NCBI GenBank assembly: GCA_018350325.1 | Contig: JAEVLN010000005.1 | Coordinates: 878,142 to 942,141 of the forward strand | Length of the DNA: 64,000 nucleotides | Origin: Globodera rostochiensis | Lineage: Eukaryota > Nematoda > Chromadorea > Rhabditida > Heteroderidae | Reading direction: 5' to 3' | Part shown: in pieces, positions 48,424-60,398 of the stretch | Position numbering within the stretch: the stretch's first letter is position 1 | How the letters are laid out: each line of letters starts with the position of its first letter | Notes under the pieces: generated by a model | Seen by the model: only the letters and a program-made list of their open reading frames with translations | Told to the model about the DNA's origin: nothing | Databases searched by the model: none | Translations under genes and position numbers: made by a program

Positions 48424-49077
48424 GAGTGCCGTGCTACAACCCAACCCAAAGTGCCATGATGCCTTACTGACATATGCCAGAATTTCATTGCGCATTTACA
48501 TATTTGAGTTGCAGTAATTAAATTCAGATTTACGAAATTCGTCGAATTTTAAGGCAAATTTAGAATTATTGCAGCTCCTTAATATTTCTTATGTCATATT
48601 GACAATAAAATTAAATTTATTTTTCAAACACTTTTACCACCCCCTCCCCCACTATATAAAATTAACTTTTTTGGGCGTAAGCGAATTTCATTATGTTAAT
48701 TAAAATTATAGTTAAATTCTTCGAGGGCGGAATTATGGGGGGGGGGGCGGCGACTGAATTTGTCCAAAGCCACGAAAGTCAAAAAATATATAAAATTTTT
48801 ATCGATAAAAAGGTTTTCGGGGGCGTAGAATCCGAATCTGACTTCATTTTGACCAATTCCTAACCCCGGACCCGAATTCGAACATCTCATTGAAAAATTT
48901 AACCGAAATAAATATACATGTGAAAAATGTCAATAAACAGATGAACAGTTTTATGAACCAGATCGCTTATAATAATGCACAAAATAAACCTAAACAGCCG
49001 ATAGACTACAGTCAGTTCGATGGAAATTGATCAGAAAATGGTGCATAATCTCCTCTGATCAGCTGATCACATCCGAA

Positions 49078-49458
<381 letters not shown>

Positions 49459-49670
49459 TTAAAATAAGCTAAAACCTTTGGGTTTTGGGCTCCTTTTATT
49501 CGCCAGAATTTCCACCCTATAAATTATTGAATTTTGCCAAATCAATGAGATAAAAATAAAGCATGCCAAACCTATGCTTAAGTCGCATGACAAAGTACCT
49601 CTAATATTTTTACTTATATCGATTAATATTGTATAAAATATTATTAAAAAAAGGAAAATATTAATAAGAA

Positions 49671-50489
49671 TGAATTTAAAAAAAGTAAAATAGGTAAATA
49701 TTTATGTTTCAGTTTATCAAAAAGTGAAGGTCACACGTTTAAAAAAAAATCCGTAAAAAACCGAGAATCGAAGATAAAATAAGTCATCATAATTGCTACA
49801 ATGTAACTGATAATTGTACTAGTTTGCGCTAAAGAAATTGTAATGCCGGGGCACGCACAATTGTGGGACTATAATACGACCCGGGTAAAGTCAATATTTA
49901 AAGTAAAGATTATTGGCCGCTATTTTTAGACCATTTTTTTGTATAGTGATTCTGCTATTTTGGTGGCAGTTTTTTAAACTAAATCTTCGCTATTTTAAAT
50001 ACTAGCCGGCACGTCAGTATAGACAAACCGACAGTTATTAATTATATTATATAAACACGAACAAATTACATTATTTATATTTAATTACAGAATTTGGCTA
50101 CACTGGGCCATTTGTTGAACATTTGAACGAGAACGGCTTAATAAATGTAATTTAACTTCGCCGAAGGACATTTCTTTTAGTCCATTAAACATAGCGAGAA
50201 CCGATTAAGCAACGTTAATTCTAATTTTATTTTTACTGCTTTTTGCGGATGGATTCTTTGCTTTTCTTCTCCACTATGGCCGTGTTGGCTAACGCGAATT
50301 TGTTTCCGTTTGTATGCTCTTATTATTGGAATTCCATCGGCTGCGCTGTACTGCTTGGAATTGTCGGTAATCATCACCAATTTTGCCCATTTTTCTTCCC
50401 CTTTTTTTTGTCCTCGTCGCTGTCCGCACAGTTTCAGTAAGCAAAAGAATTGGCAATCAAAAATATAATTTATTTTAAAAAATACTAAG
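49671..50489. other. Gene-less interval, possible N-terminal exons of the chemoreceptor relic
   Basis: AT-rich. A hydrophobic open stretch at about 50243-50440 (+) might be a remnant of the chemoreceptor's first transmembrane segments, but no clean exon was found. Confidence 0.35.
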
Positions 50490-50706
50490 AGTTTGGCGAA
50501 CTTTGTTTTTGCTTTTTTTGCATATCGTTTCGGCAAAATTGGCTTGTTTCTGTCCGTTTACCTCAAATTGCCTCAAATTGTTTTGTCAGTTTTTTACTTC
50601 GTCGGATATTATGCATTTCATGTGGAAAATTCGTTAACGGCATTTTTGTTGCTGAACCGATGCACCGCCATTTTGTGCTGCTGGGAGCTTTTGAGGGGAA
50701 AACTTG

Positions 50707-50775
50707 GGGGCGGGCCGGAATTGAACCGGCGATCTCATTGTGAAGTCCTCTCTCTTCACTATATCAGGTCTTTAC
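50707..50775 (-). other. tRNA-like 3' half
   Basis: On the minus strand a T-arm-like CCGG TTCAATT CCGG and an anticodon-arm-like hairpin GTGAAG...CTTCAC are present, ending GCCCGCCCCC. The matching 5' acceptor strand is missing, so this is a tRNA-derived fragment, inserted in the chemoreceptor relic. Confidence 0.4.
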
Positions 50776-50878
50776 GTTGAAAAAAACCGAATTGATTCCG
50801 GGCTTTCTCTTCCGATTTCTGTTTATTTTGTGTACAAAATGATTAGATTTAAAAAATAAATTAATCACAAATTTTTTT

Positions 50879-51046
50879 TAAAAGCTGAACATAAATAATT
50901 ATATTTAAAAAATAAATAAATTATTTTTATAAAAGCTGAACATAAATAATTATATTTAAAAAATAAATAAATTATTTTTATAAAAGCTGAACATAAATAA
51001 TTATATTTAAAAATAAATAAATTCCAAATATTTATAAAAGCTGAAC
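50879..51046. repeat. ~51-bp AT-rich tandem repeat (about 3.3 copies)
   Basis: Repeated unit TAAAAGCTGAACATAAATAA plus TTATATTTAAAAAATAAATAAATTATTTT, lying between chemoreceptor fragments. Confidence 0.85.
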
Positions 51047-51598
51047 AGCAGTAAAATCGCCTCTTGGTCTGCCGTTATTTTCGGCATTGTTTGCCTTTTA
51101 CTAAACATGGCCACACTTTTTGCTTACAAATTGCGTCACAGCAGCCAAATTCAAAGCTACCAACGTTCAAAAAACGAAAACAAAATGACAATTTACACGG
51201 TGGCCACCTTTTTTGGCCAATTCATCACGGCAATATTTATGGTAAACAAATTTTTCCCAATTTGCTCGCTGTTTAGTGAATTTATTTTCAGATTTTTGTC
51301 TACATGCTCAGCAACAAATATCGTTGACGATCAAAACAAGCGCTATTCCCTGCTCCAAAAGTGGTTTGGCATCACTTTGGAAAAGAACGACATTCTCTGG
51401 CCAATTTCAATCAGTCGCCGTGGGTTAATGACCTTACCACGGTGGTCATTCCGGCCTGGTAATTTTTAATTTTTATGCTTTAATTGTGCAATGTTTAGGC
51501 TATTACTATGGGCATCAACCAAAATGCGTGAAATTGTTGTCAAAAAAAATCAAAATTATGTGCCCTTGCGAGCGCCATGTTGTTGTGCCCGTAAATAA

Positions 51599-52678
51599 TG
51601 TTGTCTTAGTTCCCGTCAGAGAACACCCACCAATTGTCGGAGTTGGCTGTTGAACGAACCTTTAGAATTTCCATTTTTTTCTATGGGCGAGCAATGCGAA
51701 GGAATAAAATGCATTTTGTGCGTGTGCTCTTCAATCAGAATTTTTTTAACAAAATTTTCTTTTAAATTTCTTTAATTTTCTCTTAACCCGAGTTTTCCTT
51801 AAAATTCTGGATCCCTCTAACTTACTTCTAGGTGATTACAATTTGCTGTTTTGCAACATTTGGAATGGAATGTCAGCAATCCAATCGAATGGACGTATTT
51901 ATAAAATTAAATATTGGCAATTTCCTTAAAAAACTTGAAAATTTCAGAAACTGTGTGGTCCACTCTAAAATCAATTTTAACTACTTATAAAAGTAGCATT
52001 TTTATGTTTTGTTGAAAAAATGTAAAAAATTTTGTATTTATTAATTTGAAAATTTAAAAATTGATATTGTTTAATTTTATAGATAATCAACTTTTAGATT
52101 TGAAGTTTTTTTGTTTAATTTTACTAACATTTTTAAAAATTTTGATTGCAAATCTCTTAACAAATTGAGTCAAAAATTCTCGGCAGCGTCTATCGGCACT
52201 GCCGAACCCGCTCCCCAAGCTTGAAACGTCCTCAAAAAACAGACAAAAAATTCACTCAGAAAAACGCTAGTAATCGCTAGGGTTGGCGGTTCCTGGGAAT
52301 CCTTCGGTTATCCAAACCAAATCCGAGGAACCGAATTTTGTCCGAATTGAGTTGTAACCCAACAGAATTGTCAAAATTATTTGGGAATTAAAAATGTTAG
52401 AAAATTTTATTGAAGCGCTATTGCTAGGGCTGAGTTTTGTTTACCAAACCAAAAACCATATAATAATTTTGTTTGTTCAGCATAAAATTTTAAAATTCTT
52501 AACAAATAAAAAGCAAAAAAAGGCTTTTGTTTGCATAACAATTCAATTTTGAAATTTGATCAGCGCTTAATAACACTATGGGTGGTATAAAGCCTTTATA
52601 AGTGTTCCAAATGAGCAGCAAAGTCATCAATCCCCTCGACATTTAATAATATTTAAATTAACAAAGACCATTTTAATA
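51599..52678. other. Gene-less interval upstream of the CAP gene
   Basis: AT-rich. Contains a CGGCAGCGTCTATCGGCACT-type hairpin at ~52182-52206. No gene seen. Confidence 0.4.
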
Positions 52679-53503
52679 ATGATTTACCAATTGTTGACAA
52701 TCGTTCTGATGTTAATCGGTAATCAATCTTGAGTCAAAAATTATTGGTTTATTCCCTTTAATTTCGAGCTTTTTTCAGACCGTTCCACGCAACAATATAC
52801 GACAACGTTGACAGAGGAAGACAAAAATGCCGCTGTCCAATGCCACAACAATTACCGGTCGCAGTTGGCCCTGGGCAATATGGTGAACAAGACCGGAGGG
52901 AACAAAATGCCGAAAGCGAGCAACATGTACAAGATGACCTGGGACGATGGATTGGCCAAATTTGCGCAGGAATGGGCCAATAAATGCAATTTGAAGCACT
53001 CCTGGAACGGCTGGGCGGGCGAGAACTTGGCTTATAATGGCGGCACATTCTCGAACAGTAAAATTTTAAGAGAATGCCAAATCCATTTAAATTAATTCAG
53101 AGGACGCTTTTGTGGACGCTTGCAATCGCTGGTGGAACGAATTGGCGGTTTATGGCTTCAAGAAAGAGCTGACTCTGGACGATGCTACCCTCCATCCCCT
53201 CGGGCATTGGACTCAGGTGATGAACATTTGGCATTTTTAACATTTCATGGCAAAATCTCTTCAGATGGCGTGGCAAAACTCAGACAAAATTGGATGTGCC
53301 GTTGCCAAAAATTGTCCAAACACCAATTGGAAAACTTACGTAGTCTGCTGGTATTTTAAACCGTATGTAATTTATTTTTTGTTTATTTTTATATTATTAA
53401 TTTTTTCAGAGGTAATTATTTCGGGGTGCCCGTCTACGGAGTGGGCGAGCCGTGCAGCAAATGCGACAAATGTGACAAAGCCACCGGACTTTGCTATCAG
53501 TGA
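52679..53503 (+). CDS. vap: Venom-allergen-like protein (CAP superfamily)
   Basis: Five exons: 52679-52718, 52779-53057, 53101-53216, 53265-53362, 53410-53503; 208 aa, phases closed. A short leader (MIYQLLTIVLMLI) precedes the CAP domain. Landmarks: CHNNYRSQLALG, KMTWDDGLAKFAQEWANKC, HSWNGWAGENLAY, the CAP1-type GHWTQMAWQNSDKIGC, and the CAP2-type VVCWYFKPGNY. The tail carries paired cysteines (CSKCDKCDK...CY) typical of nematode venom-allergen-like proteins. The family is secreted; in plant-parasitic nematodes gland-expressed members help suppress host defence. Length is normal for a single-CAP member and nothing appears broken. The leader is short for a signal peptide, so an upstream start is possible but not seen. 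Confidence 0.93.
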
Positions 53504-54237
53504 AATTGGAGGAGGAAACAAAAAAAAAGATGGAAATCAAAGGGAAAAGAAGACAAAATGTTCGTACATTGACTTTCAATGTGGGAGTAGCTGTAGATTA
53601 TTCATTGTATGCAGATTAAAGCCCCAAAATTATTAAATGCACCAAAAACCAAAATACGCACTAAAAACCGACAAAAAATTGAGTAAAATTCAAAATTTTC
53701 TCGGCGGCGCCTATCGGCACCGCCGACTCCCCCCGACTCCCCCCTCGCCACAAAGTTTTTTTTTGAAAAATCGCACGCAAAAAAACTTAAAATTCGCTCA
53801 GAAAAAGTGACTTTTTTTCACCAGTCGATCAATCCAATATTTCCAAAAAATATAAGCCGAATATAACGAATGAAGCGTTAGTTAAATTTTTGATTTTAAT
53901 GAAGAAATGTCAAATTTGCTGCTTTTTGTATTCAATGCTGCTTAAAAAAATTTTGAGATCGGAACCCTGCTTACACAAGAATGGCTGTTCCCAACTTTCG
54001 TTGCATTCATTTATCAATGCCAATCACGCTCAACTCTGCTAATATTAGGTTTTAGTAGCTACTCCGTCAGAACATCCCCGGAATATACACATATTATATA
54101 AATAAAAGGCAACAAAGATTCAGCTGTGTAACAAGAGTATAATTTCAAAATAAAATTTGTATTTTTATTGCGATATAAATTTGATATTTCCAACTAAATA
54201 CCAAATTTCAACAATTTATCGCGCTAAACAATGTGCC
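53504..54237. other. Gene-less interval
   Basis: Contains a perfect CGGCGGCGCCTATCGGCACC hairpin at about 53701-53726 followed by C-rich sequence. No gene. Confidence 0.4.
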
Positions 54238-55307
54238 TCACTTCAATTGTAACAAGATAATGACAATAATAGCAACCACGCAACAAATGACAATAGCTTT
54301 ACTTAAGAAAAGTTGAACGATCATGGCGATTGCGTGAGCGATCAAACCCAGCCCAAGCGTTCCTCCAATCAGAAGCGCAATCATCAAAATGATCGTATCC
54401 ATCTGACGTTTTTTACGGACTGCCAACATTTTTGGATGTTTTACAACAAATTTTTCGTATTCCCCAATTTGTTCAACTTTGGACTTGATCAGCAGTTGCT
54501 CAATCATTGCGGGCCACAATTTGTTGATGACTGCTCCAAGAATGTCACTTCCCAAAAAATATTGGCTGTTCTGCTTGTTGGACGCGTAAAACGCTTCAAG
54601 GCCCAAACCCTCGGGCATTTTTTCTGAAACTTTCTTCATTGACCCTCTGAGCGCTTTTGTTATTATCATTTTCTCCGCTTCGGTAGCTTTAGCTTCTTCT
54701 CTGTGCAGTTTTTGTAGAATCTTTTGACCGCTGTTTGTCACTATTTGAATTAGGCCTGTCTTCCCGCCAAAATCCTTTTTGACGACATAACGCCAATGAT
54801 CGCCAGCGGAACAAATAACGTTAACCAACTTTCTCAATGGAGCAGTTTCACCGCCGTTTAAATTGCACACTTTCGCTCGCGCCCATTCGGCAACTTTTCT
54901 AAACAAAAAGTGTATTAGAAAGCAATATTTAAGCATGATTACCGCACTTTTCTAAACAAAAAGTGTATTAGAAAGCAATATTTAAGCATGATTACCGCAC
55001 TTTTCTAAACAAAAAGTGTATTAGAAAGCAATATTTAAGCATGATTACCGCACTTTTCTAAACAAAAAGTGTATTAGAAAGCAATATTTAAGCATGATTA
55101 CCGCGGATTTTCCACCCAGCCTTTGCCTTCAATTAGTTCTAAATTCAATTAAAAATAATGGATTTTAGCATCTTATTGATTAAACTTACCGAATCGGTCC
55201 CCTTCAAGTTTAAAATTGTTTTCGACATTTTCTGAAGTGTCGTCAAAGGTTTGACGGATGCTTAACGCTGCCGTTGAGTGAATGAAGAACAATAAAATAA
55301 GCAGCAT
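54238..55307 (-). CDS. Secreted/membrane orphan with two C-terminal transmembrane segments
   Basis: Outer exons 55307-55190, 55138-55102 and 54898-54238 join in phase (1 then 2) to 271 aa. Signal peptide MLLILLFFIHSTAALS; a globular part (WARAKVCNLNGGETAPLRKL, DHWRYVVKKDFGG); a helical Lys/Glu region; and two hydrophobic segments at the C-terminus (TIILMIALLIGGTLGLGLIA and AIVICCVVAIIVIILL). I do not recognise the family; the HWRYVVKKDFG stretch faintly recalls dynein-light-chain strands but that is not convincing. The second intron region is a four-fold tandem duplication of a complete 44-nt intron, so transcripts might include up to three 9-nt microexons, each adding three residues (basic Arg-Lys-Val type). 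Confidence 0.72.
54895..55101 (-). repeat. 53-bp tandem repeat equal to intron plus 9-nt microexon
   Basis: Four copies of a 44-nt sequence starting GTAATCATGC and ending GTTTAG, separated by AAAAGTGCG. Every copy therefore has its own donor and acceptor. Either the whole block is one long intron or the copies are spliced individually, leaving 9-nt in-frame exons. Confidence 0.88.
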
Positions 55308-56799
55308 TGAAATTAAAATGTTGAATGGGGGTTCTTTAATTTCTTTGTAAATGCTTTTAATAGTAACGATTTATATTATAGGAAATTTTGTTGGATAGGT
55401 AAGGACGTCCTCCGCCTCACATGATTAATCCATATTTTTATAAAGTTCACCTGGTCATGTGGATTGCCCAAAGGGCATGAATGCTGGGTGTGCCCGCCCC
55501 ATAGGCACTAGACATAGCTAAAACATCAGCAGATGGTTTATTTTTAGCTTAGACATTAGTTACCTATACGTTTAATGCAAGTACAAGTGCACTTGCATGA
55601 AAAAAGACAATTTTATCCTTTTCCACTTTACAAAATTCTCATTTTATTAAATCCAATAAACGGTTCTTTGTTTTTTTCTTAATTTTTCATGAGTGACGCT
55701 TCTCCGAGTATTTGAATCCTCTGCATCAAAAATTTCCGGAAATCAGAAACCCAACGCAGGGAAAATTTTTTGACGATTTTAACGATATTTGTTAAGAACA
55801 AATTCTTTTTATTGTCATTTTTCCCAAAAACCACAAAAAGCCCACAAGGATCTCAAAAGACCACAAAAATCCGCATGGGACACCGAAAAAATGTTATTAA
55901 AATTCATTTTTTTTAATTATAAAATTTCCACTAAATTTAGTTTGTGAACTTTATATTTCGCTTCCTGCCGCCCTAAAAGTATTTTTAAACACAAAATTTT
56001 TTTGCCTTTTTTCTATTCGGCGAACCTACCTACTAAGGATGCTCGAGAGTCTCGGTCTCGAGTCAAGAGATTTTTTCGGCTTTTTTGGGTATTGGGGTCG
56101 TTTTCGGTCTCGGAAAACGGACTCGGGACCGAGACTTTTTTTGCACTGTTTTACGAGCTTTTTTCTTCAGAGTATATATATTTATTCATTTAAATTAATG
56201 TTTAATAAAACAAAGGTGTAAATATCAATCACTTTGAAATTAGCGAAGGAATTGCGGATAGCTATGATTTTTTAACCCGATTTTTTCTGTTTCACGTACA
56301 ATTTTTCAAAAGTAACTTTTTAATTTTGAAAGCGAACAAATCTTTAATCTTTTGTAATTCTTTTAGGCCTATAAAATTCCATCTTTGATTAAAAATCGAA
56401 ATCATTGGATATATAACAAGGTTTTTTTTGTCATTGATTTTTTCCACACTTTCGCAAACAAAACGCTCATAATTCAAATTGAAATAATTTAAAAAGAATT
56501 TAGATGACAAAACTAGGGCTGAATAAGGAAAAAGTTTATAAAAAAGACCAATGATTTGAAGTTTAATGAAGAGCTTTTTTGTTGATAGAAACCCAATTTT
56601 GCCGATCGTAATTTTCACAAAATGATCTGGCCCAAGCTAGGAAAATCTTCTGGTCTGCAGCAGTCTCTACTGACGACCTCTACGCTTCGGTTAGATGAAA
56701 TTGTTCACAAATTTTTATATTTAAACGTAAATTTTTACCCCACAATAAAATTTGGTTACATAAATCAACAAAAACAAAACAAAAAACAGCTGTGAGACC
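55308..56799. other. Gene-less interval
   Basis: Contains a GAGACTCGGTCTCGAG-type inverted-repeat patch around 56040-56135. An ATG-initiated 108-codon frame at 56292-56618 (-) is AT-rich and unsupported. No confident gene. Confidence 0.4.
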
Positions 56800-56887
56800 T
56801 GCACTCAAATATGTAAATGAATGAAATTCTGGCATATGTCAGTATTAGGCATTATGGCACTTTGGGTTGGGTTGTGGCACGGCACTC

Positions 56888-57070
56888 TCAGCGACGGCGT
56901 CTTCCGAGGAGACTCCAAAAGCTTCCGCTGTCACCTCCGGCGCCCCGGGCGGCGGACAGCCATTGTCGCCGATGTCTGGGAGCAGCGGCACCGTCCACCG
57001 CAACGGCCATCGGCACAACCAAAAGCGTGGCAATAATTAGCAGAAAAGTGATCGCCAAAAAGAAACGCAT
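56888..57070 (-). CDS. Small secreted peptide, 60 aa, copy 3
   Basis: Same 60-residue product as the copies at 48241 and 58591. It lies in an extra partial copy of the duplicated block (about 56800-57285) that has an ~80-bp internal deletion upstream of the start. The ATG can be extended in frame to 57139, but the signal peptide begins at 57070. It is divergent (head-to-head) to the ubiquitin-extension gene at 57586, about 515 bp apart, so they might share a promoter region. Function unknown. Confidence 0.5.
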   Translation of the reverse strand: MRFFLAITFLLIIATLLVVPMAVAVDGAAAPRHRRQWLSAARGAGGDSGSFWSLLGRRRR

Positions 57071-57555
57071 CGTTTTGATCAGAATATGATTTTTTAGGTT
57101 GTTAAGAATAATCTGTTGCTTAAATATAGAAAATTGCATGAAACCTTACAAAAAGTTTTGCACAAATGGTAATTACTAATTTTCTGACTAATTACTAATT
57201 AGTCCGAAAATTAGTAATTTTACGAATTAAGCCCCTTTAGCGACCCCGCCGCCGAATATTGCTCCGATTATGGTCACTGTATTTTTGAATGATCTGTTTC
57301 AACAAAATTATGTTAAAATTCAATTACAATGACTATTTGTCATTTTTTATTAATATTTTCTTTTTTTTTATTAATATTTTATATATATTAATCGATATAA
57401 GTAAAAATATTAGAGGTACTTTGTCATGCGACTTAAGCATAGGTTTGGCATGCTTTATTTTTATCTCATTGATTTGGCAAAATTCAATAATTTATAGGGT
57501 GGAAATTCTGGCGAATAAAAGGAGCCCAAAACCCAAAGGTTTTAGCTTATTTTAA

Positions 57556-57930
<375 letters not shown>

Positions 57931-58590
57931 AGCTGATTCGGATGTGATCAGCTGATCAGAGGAGATTATGCACCATTTTCTGATCAATTTCCATCGAACT
58001 GACTGTAGTCTATCGGCTGTTTGGGTTTATTTTGTGCATTATTATAAGCGATCTGGTTCATAAAACTGTTAATCTGTTTATTGACATTTTTCACATGTAT
58101 ATTTATTTCGGTTAAATTTTTCAATGAGATGTTCGAATTCGGGTCCGGGGTTAGGAATTGGTCAAAATGAAGTCAGATTCGGATTCTACGCCCCCGAAAA
58201 CCTTTTTTATCGATAAAAATTTTATATATTTTTTGACTTTCGTGGCTTTGGACAAATTCAGTCGCCGCCCCCCCCCCCATAATTCCGCCCTCGAAGAATT
58301 TAACTATAATTTCAATTAACATAATGAAATTCGCTTACGCCCAAAAAAGTTAATTTTATATAGTGGGGGAGGGGGTGGTAAAAGTGTTTGAAAAATAATT
58401 TAATTTTATTGTCAATATGACATAAGAAATATTAAGGAGCTGCAATAATTCTAAATTTGCCTTAAAATTCGATGAATTTCGCTAATTTGAATTTAATTAC
58501 TGCAACTCAAATATGTAAATGCGCAATGAAATTCTGGCATATGTCAGTAAGGCATCATGGCACTTTGGGTTGGGTTGTAGCACGGCACTC

Positions 58591-58773
58591 TCAGCGGCGG
58601 CGTCTTCCGAGGAGACTCCAAAAGCTTCCGCTGTCACCTCCGGCGCCCCGGGCGGCGGACAGCCATTGTCGCCGATGTCTGGGAGCAGCGGCACCGTCCA
58701 CCGCAACGGCCATCGGCACAACCAAAAGTGTGGCAATAATTAGCAGAAAAGTGATCGCCAAGAAGAAACGCAT
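58591..58773 (-). CDS. Small secreted peptide, 60 aa, copy 2
   Basis: Identical in translation to the copy at 48241-48423: signal peptide MRFFLAITFLLIIATLLVVP, short Ala/Gly/Arg-rich mature part, terminal GRRRR. It is the right-arm counterpart in the inverted duplication and convergent with the ubiquitin-extension gene. The same frame ambiguity applies as for copy 1. Confidence 0.55.
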   Translation of the reverse strand: MRFFLAITFLLIIATLLVVPMAVAVDGAAAPRHRRQWLSAARGAGGDSGSFWSLLGRRRR

Positions 58774-59486
58774 CGTTTTGATCAGAATATGATTTTGCTA
58801 AATTGACCAAAATGTGCACATTCTTTATGGGTAATCTTGATTAGGCGGTTTATGACAAACTCGGGTTTATGAGTAAAATTAAAGTTTAGGTTGTTAAGAA
58901 TAATCTGTTGCTTAAATATAGAAAATTGCATGAAACCTTACAAAAAGTTTTGCACAAAGGGTAATTAGTCAGAAATTAGTAATTTTACTAATTAAGCCCC
59001 TTTGGCGACCCCGCCGCCAAAAGTTGCTCCGATTATGGTCACTGTTTACAAAAAATCGCGATTTTAGATGATCAACCACAATCATCATTCATAAATTACT
59101 ATCGAAAACCAATCGGAGACCGCCAAAACGTTACGCAATAAACCCGTTTGGTTCCAACTTTGGTCTTTAAAGCCGCGCGAGGCGGAGATTCCATTTTTGG
59201 GTTGGCCTTTTAAAAAAATAGCGTTTTTTTACGGGACAGACCTTTTCAATGACACCAAAATTCACTTCAAAGACCAATGTCCAAAAGTCAAAGAATAAAT
59301 GTTCACGTGAATTTCTGGCAGAAATCATCCGGATATCCGAGGATTATCCGGATATTGCGGATATGGGATTAAGAAAAGTGCAACGGACGGATGGAGACGG
59401 ACATGACAGTCAGATCCGCGGATATCCGCGCGGGAAATTGCATCTGAGCGGCAGGATTCGAATTCGGCCAAAATATTTTATCGTTA

Positions 59487-60398
59487 TTCTTCTGAAAATA
59501 TGTTTTATTTATGCACTGATTACGAATTCGTCAATAGAAATAAAACTACTTAGATGTAATTTTATTTTCTATTGACGAATCGTAATCAGTGCATCAAATA
59601 ACATATTTTCAGACAATTTTAGACTAAAAAATATTTTTCTATAAATTTTGACGAAAAGGGTCCCCCCTATGGAAAGGGTTTTAACTTACTGCTGGGCAAC
59701 TTTGCTTCACAATTTCCTCTCAATTAATTTCAAATTAATTTCATTTCTCTTTTTAATTTTCGATCTCAACGATTCTCCTCTCTCTTTTACTTTGTTTTTT
59801 GGGGGACTCACCTTTTTGTTCAGCCCCCAAAGTCCGAGCAATAAATAAACAATGTCACATTTCCCGCCGGATATAAAGTTTGGTGTTTTTGGATTTCACG
59901 TGAAGAGAAATGAATACGTATAAAACTTACCTATTAAGCTAATTATTGTGTTGTTGTTGTTGTTTTTTATTTTATTTTAGTTAATCGATTGGTTAATGAA
60001 TTTCCTTTAAAAGGTGAGCAATTTAAATTAATGCATAAATGCTTATTTATTTATTTTTTTTTTAAATCATTTTTTTATTGCTTTTGAGTCATACCTAAAT
60101 TTCAGTCCAACCCTGAAATTGTACGCTTCACTTTTTATTTTTTTTGTTATTAAAAATATTTTTGCTTTCGATTTATTTGTATAAGAGAACTGGCCCACTG
60201 TTGTTTAGTGAGTGCATTTTATTTAATCTGTTAAATAAAATACACTAAAATTGGGCTCTTATGGTGGTCTTTTGGGTCTTTTAGCTTTATATGGAAATTG
60301 CGATAAATTTCTTGGTCAAATAAAAATCTTTAAATTAATTAGGAAAAAAAATAATTTGGCATTCCATTCATTCTCTAACATTGTTTCAAAGCAAAAAG
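59487..60398. other. Gene-less interval with a perfect-looking hairpin
   Basis: At 59513-59597 ATGCACTGATTACGAATTCG and its near-perfect reverse complement flank a 30-bp centre; the TTACGAATTCGTCAATAGAAA arm is also found in the 36906-37216 element, so this is a small related foldback repeat. No gene seen. Confidence 0.45.

Larger units (their letters stand above)
50490..51598 (+). pseudogene. Serpentine chemoreceptor relic (Srg-like seven-transmembrane)
   Basis: Fragments in order: 50490-50705 (FLSVYLKLPQIVLSVFYFVG, then HVENSLTAFLLLNRCTAIL, transmembranes 2-3), ~51055-51241 (TM5-6: FGIVCLLLNMATLFAYKL; TVATFFGQFITAIFM), 51292-51458 and 51499-51598. The last two give FNQSPWVNDLTTVVIPAW joined across an intron to LLLWASTKMREIVVKK, the typical Srg TM7 and tail. 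The third fragment carries an in-frame TGA at 51325-51327. A tRNA-like sequence and a tandem repeat separate the first two. Srg receptors are nematode chemosensory GPCRs; this copy looks dead. Similarity is judged from memory of family patterns. Confidence 0.6.

Noticed and set aside
48222..48488. 88-codon frame antisense to the small peptide gene (and copies in the other arms)
   Set aside because: GC-rich sequence stays open in several frames; this frame lacks a signal peptide and is the antisense shadow of the peptide gene.
56292..56618. 108-codon minus-strand frame rich in Phe/Lys/Leu
   Set aside because: AT-rich composition explains the residues; no signal peptide, domain or duplicate.
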